Assembly: GCA_040385525.1 (NCBI GenBank)
Contig: JAZKHE010000011.1
Coordinates: forward strand, 268,080 to 332,079
DNA from: JAZKHE01 sp040385525
GTDB lineage: Bacteria > Bacteroidota > Bacteroidia > UBA4408
Length of the DNA stretch: 64,000 bases
Direction: 5' to 3'
Position 1 is the stretch's first letter, and every line of letters begins with the position of its first letter. The translations under genes were made by a program, and so were the position numbers. Below, piece by piece: positions 6,900 to 15,838 of this stretch. The notes beneath the pieces were generated by a model that worked only from the letters and a program-made list of their open reading frames with translations, searched no databases and was not told the DNA's origin.

Positions 6900-9605
6900 A
6901 TGATAAAAATTGGAATTGTTTTTGGTGGGTTTTCTAAAGAAAGAGAAATTTCTTTTGCGGGAGGTCGCACTGTATACGATAATCTTAATAAATCTATCTT
7001 TGAAGCTGTTCCGATTTTTGTTGACAGCTTTGGAAATTTTGTTTTGCTAGATTGGCAATATATTTACAAAGGTAGCATCCGCGATTTTTATCCTCCTGTT
7101 GAATTTTTGCAAGAATCGCCTAACGAATTTCAGTTGTATGCCGAGTGTTTAGAAAATACAGACAAACAAAAACAACTCGAAATTATTTCTAAAATTGGTA
7201 AACACATTCCACCTCACGATTTAAATACTTTAATTGATTTTGCATTTTTATGTTTGCATGGTCCATTTGGCGAAGATGGAAAAATTCAAGGTTTGTTCGA
7301 TTACTTAAAAATTCCGTACTCAGGCTCAGGCGTGTTGCCATCAGCTATTGGAATTGACAAAGTAGTACAAAAAAAGTTAATGAAAAACGCCGGATTTAAT
7401 AGTCCAGATTTTACTACAATAAAAAGAAACGATTGGTTTAATAACATATACAACACAACAAATTTTAAAACTGTTTTCGAAGAAATTAAAAACACAATTG
7501 GTTCTCCAATGGTTTTAAAATCAGCATCGCAGGGTTCTTCAATTGGTATCAGTATTTTAAAAAGTGCTACCGAACAAGAATTTATGAATGCCGTTAACAA
7601 AAGTTTTTTTGCAAAAGAATTAAGCGCATCAGAATGGAATTCGTTTTCTGAAATACAAAAAGTAGAATTTGTGCGTACACTTTCTGATATTCGAGAAGGT
7701 ATAGGAATGCCTTTAAGCATAAATCTTTTCGATAGTCGCGTAGAAGGAATAAAACACCCAGAAGAGCTACTTACTTTTTTAAATTTGAATTTAAAACCAA
7801 ATAGCGATAAAAAAATTCTGTTAGAAAGTTTAGATGCAGAAGACGAAGTTTTGATAGAAGGTTTTATTGAAGGAAAAGAATTTTCGTGCATTGTGGTGCA
7901 AAACGAAAACAACAAAGCTATTGCATTGCCACCCACCGAAATAAAAAAAGGAAAAGAGTTGTTTGATTATCGCAGCAAATATTTGCCCGGTTTAGCACGA
8001 AAAATTACACCAATTGATTTACCGATAGAACAAATAAACACCATTAGAAAAGAGTGCGAACATTTGTTTGACGCGCTACAGTTCAATGTTTACGCACGCA
8101 TTGATGGCTTTATTCAAAGTGATGGAAAAGTATTTTTAAACGATCCCAATACAACATCGGGAATGATGCCTTCATCTTTCTTTTTTCATCAAGCAGCAGA
8201 AATCGGATTAAATCCTTCGCAGTTTTTAACTTTTATTATTCGCACATCTTTATCGCAACGTTGTCAACACTCAAAAAACAACAACAAGTATTTTGCACTA
8301 TTAAATAATTTAGATAATGCAATTCAAGCACAAAAAGAAGAGAAATCAAACAAAATAAAAGTGGCAGTATTTTTAGGCGGCTACTCATCAGAGCGACATA
8401 TTTCGGTAGAAAGCGGTAGAAATATTTACGAAAAACTGGCTTCTTCAACTAAATACGAAGCTACTCCAGTATTTTTAACAGGCAACGACAACGAGCATTT
8501 ATTGTATCAAATTCCAATTAATGTTTTGCTTAAAGATAATGCCGACGATATTAAGGAAAAAATAGAACACTACGCAATACATCCAGCTGTTGAACAAATT
8601 ATTTCGGAGTGTAAATCTATTACCGAAAAATATTCGGATGCAAATAGTTTGCAAAAACCAAAACAATTAAATTACAACGATATTTCCAACCAATTTAATG
8701 CTGTTTTTATTGCTTTACATGGTCGCCCAGGCGAAGATGGAGCTGTACAAGAAAAATTAGATGCACTTAACGTTCCGTACAATGGTTCAGACAAAATAAG
8801 TTCTGCTATCACAATAAATAAATTTGAAACCAACGAAATACTAAGTAAAAACGGATTGTTAGTTGCTAAGCACAGAGTAATTAAAGAAGATGAATGGTTG
8901 AACAATCAAACAGAAATTCTTTCATATATCGAAAAAGAATTGCACTATCCATTTATTGCTAAACCTGTTGATGATGGCTGTAGTTCGGCAGTTCGTAAAG
9001 TAAAAACAAAAGAAGAGTTAATGGCTTTTGCTGAATTGATTTTTAGAAAATCAGAAGAATTAATTGCTGCACCCGCAGAATTTTTGCACATTAAACCAAA
9101 AGAAGAATTTCCGCGCAAGCGCGAATTTTTAGTAGAAGAATTAATTTCGAGAAAAGAAGCCACCCACTTTATTGAGATTACTGGCGGAATGCTTACGCGT
9201 AAAAATGCCAAAGGAGAAATTGAATACGAAGTATTTGAAGCATCAGAAGCATTAAGCGAAGGTGAAGTTTTGAGTTTAGAAGAAAAATTTTTAGCAGGAC
9301 AAGGACAAAATATAACCCCAGCGCGTTATGCTAAAAAAGATGATGACCGTCAAAAAATATCCGATTACGTAAAAATTCAGTTAGGCAAAGCTGCAAAAGT
9401 TTTAAATGTGCAAGGTTATTGCCGTATTGATGCTTTTGTAAGAGTTTATAATCCAGATAAAGTAGAAGTTGTTTTTATAGAAGTAAACTCTTTACCAGGA
9501 ATGACACCAGCAACCTGCATTTTTCATCAAACAGCGCTTCAAGGCTACAAACCCTACGATTTTATTGACAATATTCTGCAGTTTGCTTTTAGTAAAAAGG
9601 CGTAA
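6900..9605 (+). CDS. Tandem (two-module) D-alanine--D-alanine-ligase-like ATP-grasp protein
   Basis: A 901-residue protein made of two complete Ddl-like modules, about residues 1-460 and 485-901; ordinary Ddl is 300-370 residues. Each module starts with the Ddl N-terminal signature (GGFSKEREIS; GGYSSERHIS), then LHGPFGEDG / LHGRPGEDG, a Gly/Ser nucleotide loop (KSASQGSSIG; KPVDDGCSSAV) and the metal-binding end. Module 1 ends ARIDGF...NDPNTTSGMMP with Asp415 where Ddl has Glu; module 2 keeps the canonical Glu861-x-Asn863 (IEVNSLPGMTP). Module 1 keeps a Tyr-x-x-Lys-Tyr loop (YRSKYLPG); module 2 has EKFLAGQGQN there. It should join two amino acids or similar substrates using ATP in the cytosol. 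Whether it makes D-Ala-D-Ala is unproven. Start at 6900 from promoter position. Confidence 0.9.
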   Translation: MIKIGIVFGGFSKEREISFAGGRTVYDNLNKSIFEAVPIFVDSFGNFVLLDWQYIYKGSIRDFYPPVEFLQESPNEFQLYAECLENTDKQKQLEIISKIGKHIPPHDLNTLIDFAFLCLHGPFGEDGKIQGLFDYLKIPYSGSGVLPSAIGIDKVVQKKLMKNAGFNSPDFTTIKRNDWFNNIYNTTNFKTVFEEIKNTIGSPMVLKSASQGSSIGISILKSATEQEFMNAVNKSFFAKELSASEWNSFSEIQKVEFVRTLSDIREGIGMPLSINLFDSRVEGIKHPEELLTFLNLNLKPNSDKKILLESLDAEDEVLIEGFIEGKEFSCIVVQNENNKAIALPPTEIKKGKELFDYRSKYLPGLARKITPIDLPIEQINTIRKECEHLFDALQFNVYARIDGFIQSDGKVFLNDPNTTSGMMPSSFFFHQAAEIGLNPSQFLTFIIRTSLSQRCQHSKNNNKYFALLNNLDNAIQAQKEEKSNKIKVAVFLGGYSSERHISVESGRNIYEKLASSTKYEATPVFLTGNDNEHLLYQIPINVLLKDNADDIKEKIEHYAIHPAVEQIISECKSITEKYSDANSLQKPKQLNYNDISNQFNAVFIALHGRPGEDGAVQEKLDALNVPYNGSDKISSAITINKFETNEILSKNGLLVAKHRVIKEDEWLNNQTEILSYIEKELHYPFIAKPVDDGCSSAVRKVKTKEELMAFAELIFRKSEELIAAPAEFLHIKPKEEFPRKREFLVEELISRKEATHFIEITGGMLTRKNAKGEIEYEVFEASEALSEGEVLSLEEKFLAGQGQNITPARYAKKDDDRQKISDYVKIQLGKAAKVLNVQGYCRIDAFVRVYNPDKVEVVFIEVNSLPGMTPATCIFHQTALQGYKPYDFIDNILQFAFSKKA

Positions 9606-9613
9606 TTTATCGC

Positions 9614-9621
9614 TAATTTTG
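9614..9621 (+). promoter_or_regulatory. -7 promoter box before PASTA gene
   Basis: TAATTTTG is an exact TAnnTTTG match, 37 bp upstream of ATG 9659 and 8 bp after the preceding stop codon. No well-placed -33 TTG is seen. Confidence 0.45.
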
Positions 9622-9658
9622 TGTTGCGTATTTAATAGCGAAACACTAACTTAGTAGC

Positions 9659-10459
9659 ATGTTACAATTTATTAAAAGCAAAGCTTTTTTAAAACATTTT
9701 GGTTTAGCCTTGGGCGTAACTGGGCTTATACTTTGGGTTTGTTTCGCGTTTTTATCGTCATACACCAAGCACGGCGAAACCATTGACGTGCCCAATGTTA
9801 TTGGCAAAACACAAAAAGAAGCCGAACAAATACTAAACGACGCAGATTTACGTTTTGTAATTGCTGATTCAATTTTCGATACCAAAAAACCAAAAGGTTC
9901 GGTACTCGATCAAAATCCGTCAGCAAACTTTAAAGTGAAAGAAAACAGAACAATATACGTTACCCTAAATGCTTTAACACCACCAAAAGTGCAAATGCCC
10001 AATTTGGTTGATGCATCGTTGCGTCAAGCAAAATCGATGTTAGAGAGCTATGGTTTAATTCTTGGAAAAACCACTTACGTGCCCGATTTTGCAAAAGATG
10101 CGGTTTTAAAACAGCGTTTTAAAGGCAAAGAAATTAAAGGCGGTACAATGCTTTTAAGTGGTTCTAAAATTGATTTGGTGTTGGGCGACGGCTTAAAAAG
10201 GGGCGAAAGAGTTAGTGTACCCAATTTAATTGGCTTAACAAAAGATGAAGCTGATAGAAGATTAAGAAGTATATCGCTAGCAATGGGTGCAAAAGTTTAC
10301 GACGAAACTGTTAAAGATTCATTGTCTGCAAGAGTTTATCGCCAGTCGCCACAATACTCTTCTGATGCACAAATTAGCGAAGGGCAGTCTATTGATTTGT
10401 TTTTTACACAAGATAAAAATAAAATTAACGGTTCTTCTGATGAGGAAGATTCAGAATAA
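9659..10459 (+). CDS. Membrane-anchored protein with three PASTA domains
   Basis: A 266-residue protein with a short cytoplasmic N-terminus, one membrane segment (about residues 14-34, FGLALGVTGLILWVCFAFL) and three extracytoplasmic PASTA repeats starting near residues 42 (IDVPNVIGKTQKEAEQIL), 114 (VQMPNLVDASLRQAKSML) and 187 (VSVPNLIGLTKDEADRRL). PASTA modules bind uncrosslinked peptidoglycan or lipid II in Gram-positive kinases and PBPs; here there is no kinase domain. Ends in an acidic tail. Lying directly after the Ddl-like gene, it fits a cell-wall-related context. The TTG-started T9SS cargo gene follows 9 bp later. Confidence 0.9.
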   Translation: MLQFIKSKAFLKHFGLALGVTGLILWVCFAFLSSYTKHGETIDVPNVIGKTQKEAEQILNDADLRFVIADSIFDTKKPKGSVLDQNPSANFKVKENRTIYVTLNALTPPKVQMPNLVDASLRQAKSMLESYGLILGKTTYVPDFAKDAVLKQRFKGKEIKGGTMLLSGSKIDLVLGDGLKRGERVSVPNLIGLTKDEADRRLRSISLAMGAKVYDETVKDSLSARVYRQSPQYSSDAQISEGQSIDLFFTQDKNKINGSSDEEDSE

Positions 10460-10468
10460 AAAAACAAA

Positions 10469-12334
10469 TTGTTAAAATCAAAAATTTATACTTTTTTTAT
10501 CTTGTTATTAGCTGTTTCAGCTAGTGCGCAAGAAGCTATTTTTCCGTTAAACGGGAATAGTGTTTTGCAAAATATTGAGCAAAAAAAAACGACTCAAATA
10601 GTAAATACACAAAAAAGTATAAATGCTTTTGGCGATACTTTACTACTTCCAGTTGTTGATGATTTCTCGTATTCAAACCCATTTCCAAACAACAAAACTT
10701 GGTTAGATAGCAACGTTTTTATAAACACATCAATGGGCGCAAAACCACCAACTTGGGGCGTTGCTACATTTGATGGATTAAATAAATTGGGTAATCCATA
10801 CAATCCAAATCAAACTAACGCTTACGGCATTGCAGATTACTTAACATCAAAACCCATTTTTTTAGATTATCCTGCTGTTGATTCTATTTACTTTAGTTTT
10901 TATTATCAAGCGCAAGGTTTTGGAAATAATCCGCAGCCACAAGACTCATTAATATTGGAGTTTAGAGCTCCAGGCAAAAACTGGACAAAAATCTGGCATG
11001 CCAATGGCAGTCCAATTCCTACCGATAGTTCGTTTAAAAAAATTATGATTCCTATTGCATCAACCGATTATTTGCAAAAAGGATTTCAATTTCGATTTAA
11101 AAATTACGCTACACTTTCTGGCTTTTTAGATCATTGGCATATTGATTATATTGATTTAAGAAGAAATAGAACATACAACGATATTTATGCTGATGATGTA
11201 GCTTTTGTAAGTACTACCGAAACTTTTTTAAAAAACTACAAAGCAGTTCCTTACGAGCATTACACAGCTGCGTTAATGAATAATACCTTAAAAAATGAGA
11301 TTGTTAATTTACACAGCACAGTAAAAAATACGAGTTATAAATTTTCTGTTAAAGACCGCGACGGAAATGAAGTGTATGCCTACGATGGCGGTAACATTAA
11401 CATTGAACCTTTTAGCACAAACGGAATTCATAATTACGCACCACACGCAACGCCTACATTCGATTTTAGTTTTCCAGAAAATGGCAAATGCTCAGAATAC
11501 ACTATTTCGCATATAGTTAGAGCGGTACCCGATGCAAATCGTAACAACGATACATTGCGTGTTAAAGTTCAGCTAACCGATTATTTTGCTTACGATGATG
11601 GAAGTGCCGAAGCAGCCTACGGAATAACTGAAGCCGATGGATTGATGGCTTATAAATTTGAAGTTGCAAAAGAAGATACTTTAAACGGAGTTTGGATGTA
11701 TTTTAATCCGTTTATCAATAATGTTTCTTTATTTAATTTTAATTTGATAGCTTTTAGTGCAAACGAAGAAGGTAAACCAAATTTGCCGATAGCAATAAAT
11801 GCTTTGCCATCAAACCCAGCAAATAATGGCTATATAAACGGTTATTGGTATTATGCTTTTGAAACACCTGTAAAAGTTAACGGAACTTTTTTTGTTGGCT
11901 TTCAGCAACAATCAGCGCAAACGTTAAATATTGGTATTGATAAACATAACAAAATAAGTGATAAAATGTATTTTAATATTGATGGTACTTGGAATTTATC
12001 GCAGCATAATTTTCCTTGGATGATGCGACCGTCATTAGGAAATTGCGTTGGATTTTCGATGGCAATCGATGAAAAAGAAACTAAAAAAGATGAACTAACG
12101 TTTAAGGTATATCCTAACCCTGCTCAAGATTATTTTAACTTCGTATCTCCAGCTAATGAAGAAGTAAATAAAATTGAAATTATTAATCAATTAGGATCTG
12201 TTGTAGCTGAATTTACTGCGCCAGAGCAAAACGACAAAATAGATATTACAACATTATCAAAAGGAATTTACTACGTAAATTTGCATACTAAAAACGCTAC
12301 TTTCCGTAGTAAATTAATTATTCAACCTAACTAA
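10469..12334 (+). CDS. Secreted protein with T9SS type A C-terminal sorting domain
   Basis: A 621-residue extracellular protein. The signal peptide is residues 1-20 (KIYTFFILLLAVSASAQ). The middle part has jelly-roll-like segments with acidic Ca-binding-like motifs (DDGSAEAAYGI, residues about 376-386). The last ~80 residues, starting FKVYPNPAQDYFNFVSP and ending GIYYVNLHTKNATFRSKLIIQPN, are a textbook type A T9SS sorting domain (TIGR04183 style, 'YPNP...G.Y....'). It is exported by Sec, crosses the outer membrane by T9SS and is cleaved by a PorU-type sortase. Start is TTG at 10469, fixed by the signal peptide. No enzymatic motif is recognised. Confidence 0.9.
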   Translation: MLKSKIYTFFILLLAVSASAQEAIFPLNGNSVLQNIEQKKTTQIVNTQKSINAFGDTLLLPVVDDFSYSNPFPNNKTWLDSNVFINTSMGAKPPTWGVATFDGLNKLGNPYNPNQTNAYGIADYLTSKPIFLDYPAVDSIYFSFYYQAQGFGNNPQPQDSLILEFRAPGKNWTKIWHANGSPIPTDSSFKKIMIPIASTDYLQKGFQFRFKNYATLSGFLDHWHIDYIDLRRNRTYNDIYADDVAFVSTTETFLKNYKAVPYEHYTAALMNNTLKNEIVNLHSTVKNTSYKFSVKDRDGNEVYAYDGGNINIEPFSTNGIHNYAPHATPTFDFSFPENGKCSEYTISHIVRAVPDANRNNDTLRVKVQLTDYFAYDDGSAEAAYGITEADGLMAYKFEVAKEDTLNGVWMYFNPFINNVSLFNFNLIAFSANEEGKPNLPIAINALPSNPANNGYINGYWYYAFETPVKVNGTFFVGFQQQSAQTLNIGIDKHNKISDKMYFNIDGTWNLSQHNFPWMMRPSLGNCVGFSMAIDEKETKKDELTFKVYPNPAQDYFNFVSPANEEVNKIEIINQLGSVVAEFTAPEQNDKIDITTLSKGIYYVNLHTKNATFRSKLIIQPN

Positions 12335-12341
12335 CCACATT

Positions 12342-13400
12342 GTGCTCAACAACGATTTTAGTCAAGAAATAGAAGATAGCGAACAAGAACTATTTGAACA
12401 CTACAAAATAGAAGCAGGCAAAAAACAAGAACTTTTACGCGTTGATAAATTTTTAATGAATCACATTGAAAACGCAACACGCACTAAACTTCAAAATGCT
12501 GCCGAAGCTGGAAATATTTTAGCAAATGGTAATCCTGTAAAATCGAATTATAGAGTAAAGCCACTAGACGTTATAACCATAGTTTTACCACATCCACCTC
12601 GCGATAAAGAAATTAAACCCGAGCCAATGGATTTAACTATTGTTTATGAAGACGAAGAAATTGTTGTTATTAATAAACAAGCAGGAATTGTTGTACACCC
12701 TGGTTTTGGCAACTACGAAGGTACTTTAGTAAATGGTTTAATGTATCATTTTAAACATTTGCCAATGTTTGATACCAAAGAAGATATTCGCCCAGGCTTG
12801 GTGCATCGTTTAGATAAAGATACAACAGGAATTATGTTGGTGGCAAAAAACGAAATTGCATTAGCAAAACTATCTAAACAATTTTTTGATAGAACCACAA
12901 AACGAACTTATAACGCATTAGTTTGGGGAAATTTTGATGAAGACAGCGGAACTATTGTTGGAAATATAGGAAGAGATTTAAAAGGAAGAAAAATGATGGC
13001 TGTGTTTCCTGAAGGAAGTGAAAACGGAAAACATGCTATTACACATTACAAAGTTTTGCAACGCTTTGGTTATATAACTTTGGTTGAATGTAAATTAGAA
13101 ACAGGCAGAACACATCAAATACGTGCGCATTTTAAACATATTGGTCACCCATTGTTTGGCGATAAATTATATGGTGGCGACAGAGTTTTAAAAGGAACAA
13201 CATTTACTAAATACAAACAGTTTGTAGAAAATTGTTTTACTATTTTGCCACGCCAAGCTTTGCATGCAAAAAATTTAGGTTTTTTTCATCCAACAACTCA
13301 ACAAGAAATTTTCTTTGATTCAGAATTACCTGAAGACATGCAAAAGGTAATTGAAAAATGGAAAATCTATACTGCTAATAGCAAAGAATTTGTTGATTGA
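12342..13400 (+). CDS. RluD-family 23S rRNA pseudouridine synthase
   Basis: A 352-residue enzyme that isomerises uridine to pseudouridine in large-subunit rRNA. An N-terminal S4 RNA-binding domain (residues about 29-87, VDKFLMNHIENATRTKLQNAAEAG) is followed by the RluA/RluD catalytic domain with the signature PGLVHRLDKDTTGIMLVAK, where the Asp of HRLD is the catalytic nucleophile, and the C-terminal ETGRTHQIRAHFKHIGHP motif. Full length for the family. The start is GTG 12342, 7 bp after the T9SS cargo stop. E. coli RluD modifies 1911, 1915 and 1917; the exact sites here are inferred. Confidence 0.93.
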   Translation: MLNNDFSQEIEDSEQELFEHYKIEAGKKQELLRVDKFLMNHIENATRTKLQNAAEAGNILANGNPVKSNYRVKPLDVITIVLPHPPRDKEIKPEPMDLTIVYEDEEIVVINKQAGIVVHPGFGNYEGTLVNGLMYHFKHLPMFDTKEDIRPGLVHRLDKDTTGIMLVAKNEIALAKLSKQFFDRTTKRTYNALVWGNFDEDSGTIVGNIGRDLKGRKMMAVFPEGSENGKHAITHYKVLQRFGYITLVECKLETGRTHQIRAHFKHIGHPLFGDKLYGGDRVLKGTTFTKYKQFVENCFTILPRQALHAKNLGFFHPTTQQEIFFDSELPEDMQKVIEKWKIYTANSKEFVD

Positions 13401-13485
13401 GTGATTAGAGAATAGTCGATAGTGCTTAGTAATTTCACACTGAAAAAAGCCCCTTAAATTTTGAACTTTAAATCTTGAATTAAAT

Positions 13486-15777
13486 TTAATCAAGCGCTTT
13501 TTTGTTAAAAATAATATAGCCAAACGAAAACAATAAGCTAAAAGGTTTTTCTGTTTTGTCGTAGTAATTCGCACTTAAACTTATTGGTCCAACTGGGCTG
13601 TTGTAAACCAAAGCACCCGATGCAATAAAATATCTTTTGTTTAATGCAAAATCGTAAATAGATGAGTTGTCTTGTTCAAAAGATAAAATTTCTCTGTACG
13701 GTTGAAAAATATACCCTTCGATTCGAGCATCTAAATTTTTAAAAATAGTGTATATGTTTTTTATTCCAAATGCTGCGTAGTTGTGCGTTCTAAAGTTGGG
13801 TAAAAACAAAGTTCTACTTTCTGGAATTGGTAAAAAAGCAGGAGCACTAAGCATTGTAGCGGTATAATTTGCAAAAAAAGGTTGGTTAGAAATTACACTT
13901 TCTATCAAGTATCCTAATTTTAATTTGCCCTTTTGTTTATAATAATTTTCATGAGAAATTTTTAATTGAAGCCATTTGTGTTCGCTCGAAAACAAACTAT
14001 TTGTTTGTGCTGTAGAGCCAGGTGTGTTTGTTTCAAAGCCACTAATGTAACGTGCTTTAATTAAAAGATAACTTCCTTTTGTTGCATATTGTTTTTTATC
14101 TAAAGTATTAAATTCAACAAATGCGTAAGGTGTGCTAGCAATAAAAACATTTCTGTCGCTGGTGTCTGCCGACGAAAAATTCGTGCTCTGATAGTATCTA
14201 TTGTTGCTGTTAACGTAAGAGGCACCCGTTACAAATTTTGCTTTATTTCCTAAAGGAAGACCAACATTTGCATCGCCATAAAATTCTGCTTGAACTAAAA
14301 ATGACGGTTTTGTATCTTCAAAAAATGCAGTGCTACTTTTAAAATAATCCCAACTATTTCGAGTTACAGATGCTTCAATATAAAATGGAATATGTAAAGG
14401 TAAATCAGCTCTTGTTTTAACTTGATACGAACTATAAAACCTGCCAAAGTAGGCGTTTGCCATTGTACTTACAGCAATTCGTCCTAAATAATTGTATTGA
14501 ACACCAATGTAACCTGTGTTTATTGGTCGTGATGCAAAATTGCCACCAAAGTATGCAAACACATCTTTTTCTTTTTTAATTTTCAAATTTAATTTATAAA
14601 ACCCTGTAATGCTATCGTGTTTAGATAGTGGATAAATTTGTTTTATTTTATCATCGGCAACTAATCTAAAATATTTAGGTTTTAATTCTTCTAAAGTAAC
14701 TAGCTTTTTTTGTTTTGGTAACAATAAATTTTCAACGTATTTAGCTTGAGATTTTTTTAAACCAGTAATTTCTATTTTATCAAAAATTACAGCATTTTTT
14801 TTAGTTTGAAATGCGTGACGTTTACAGTTTAAAAGATAAATATCTTCTGTTCGTGTAACTAGTTTTTTTATGTCGTTTATTTTTTCTAATGCTGCCAAAT
14901 ACCCTGCTGTTACTGCTTTATTGCTAGCGTCAAAATCAAACAATGAAATTGATTCTACTTTTGGTTCTATTATAACGGTATTGGGATTGGTGCTTGTGTT
15001 TTTACTTCGGTTAGTAACCATACTTTTAACTTGAGAAATAATATCGTCTTCATCTGGAGATGAAATAAGTTCGGATACATTGCTACCTATAATTACATCA
15101 GGTTTAAACTCTGTTTCCATAACATCAATAGGGAAATTGTTATACAATCCACCATCAAAATACAAGTTGCCATTAATGTTAATTGGTTTTAAATAAAATG
15201 GATAGGACATAGAAGCTCTAACGGCTTGTCCCAAATCACCCTCTTTAAAAACTTTTAATTTTTTATTGGTAACGTCAGAAGCTACGCAACGATATGGGAT
15301 TAGTAGGCTGTCAAATTTATATTGAGCTGCAGCTGATTGATTTGCGAAAAATTCTAACAAAGCAAAATCTATCGGTATTGGAGAAACAAAATTGGTTGGT
15401 AAAGAAGCTTGAAGCAAAGTATCGGTTGAGAATTTAAAACTTATCCAATTGGCATCGGCATCTCTTCTTTTAAAATAATACAAGTATTTTTTTTCAATAT
15501 CACCTTGAGCAATTCGTTTAAATTTTTCTGAACTAATTAGTTTTTCAATTTCTTCAGGGGAATAACCCGAAGCATAAAAAGCACCAATTAAAGCGCCCAT
15601 AGAGGTTCCTGTAATATAATCTATTGGAATTTTATTTTCTTCTAAACATTTTAAAACACCAACATGCGACAAGCCATCGGCGCCTCCGCCACTTAAAACT
15701 AAACCAACTTTTTGGGCATAAGTGCTACTCACGGCAAAAAGAGTAACAAAAAGCGTTGCTAAAAAGGTCTTTAACAT
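13486..15777 (-). CDS. Patatin-like phospholipase fused to POTRA and outer-membrane barrel (type Vd secretion)
   Basis: A 763-residue outer-membrane protein. After a signal peptide (residues 1-21) comes a patatin hydrolase domain (about 25-320) with the oxyanion loop LSGGGADG, the nucleophile in GTSMG and the dyad Asp in DGGLYNNFP. One POTRA-like domain (about 330-405, FDKIEITGLKKSQAKYV) and a C-terminal Omp85-like barrel (410-763, many Tyr/Phe strands) follow. This order matches PlpD-type Vd autotransporters, which put a phospholipase A1 on the surface. The oxyanion loop has Asp where Lys or Arg is usual. Substrate: probably phospholipids (family knowledge). Confidence 0.92.
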   Translation of the reverse strand: MLKTFLATLFVTLFAVSSTYAQKVGLVLSGGGADGLSHVGVLKCLEENKIPIDYITGTSMGALIGAFYASGYSPEEIEKLISSEKFKRIAQGDIEKKYLYYFKRRDADANWISFKFSTDTLLQASLPTNFVSPIPIDFALLEFFANQSAAAQYKFDSLLIPYRCVASDVTNKKLKVFKEGDLGQAVRASMSYPFYLKPININGNLYFDGGLYNNFPIDVMETEFKPDVIIGSNVSELISSPDEDDIISQVKSMVTNRSKNTSTNPNTVIIEPKVESISLFDFDASNKAVTAGYLAALEKINDIKKLVTRTEDIYLLNCKRHAFQTKKNAVIFDKIEITGLKKSQAKYVENLLLPKQKKLVTLEELKPKYFRLVADDKIKQIYPLSKHDSITGFYKLNLKIKKEKDVFAYFGGNFASRPINTGYIGVQYNYLGRIAVSTMANAYFGRFYSSYQVKTRADLPLHIPFYIEASVTRNSWDYFKSSTAFFEDTKPSFLVQAEFYGDANVGLPLGNKAKFVTGASYVNSNNRYYQSTNFSSADTSDRNVFIASTPYAFVEFNTLDKKQYATKGSYLLIKARYISGFETNTPGSTAQTNSLFSSEHKWLQLKISHENYYKQKGKLKLGYLIESVISNQPFFANYTATMLSAPAFLPIPESRTLFLPNFRTHNYAAFGIKNIYTIFKNLDARIEGYIFQPYREILSFEQDNSSIYDFALNKRYFIASGALVYNSPVGPISLSANYYDKTEKPFSLLFSFGYIIFNKKALD

Positions 15778-15795
15778 TTAGTTTATGAGTATACA

Positions 15796-15803
15796 CAAAT
15801 TTA
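15796..15803 (-). promoter_or_regulatory. -7 promoter box for the patatin gene
   Basis: Minus-strand TAAATTTG, an exact TAnnTTTG match, 18 bp upstream of ATG 15777. No clear -33 TTG. Confidence 0.5.
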
Positions 15804-15838
15804 GCAATAAAATTTGTTGAGAGAACTAAATCGTTAGT

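Noticed and set aside
7301..7936. 211-codon open frame antisense to the ligase gene
   Set aside because: Ser/Phe-rich translation typical of the reverse of a Glu/Lys-rich gene; no start signals and no family.
13326..13574. Open frame on the minus strand between the RluD and patatin genes
   Set aside because: It overlaps the ends of both well-supported genes and its product has no family character.
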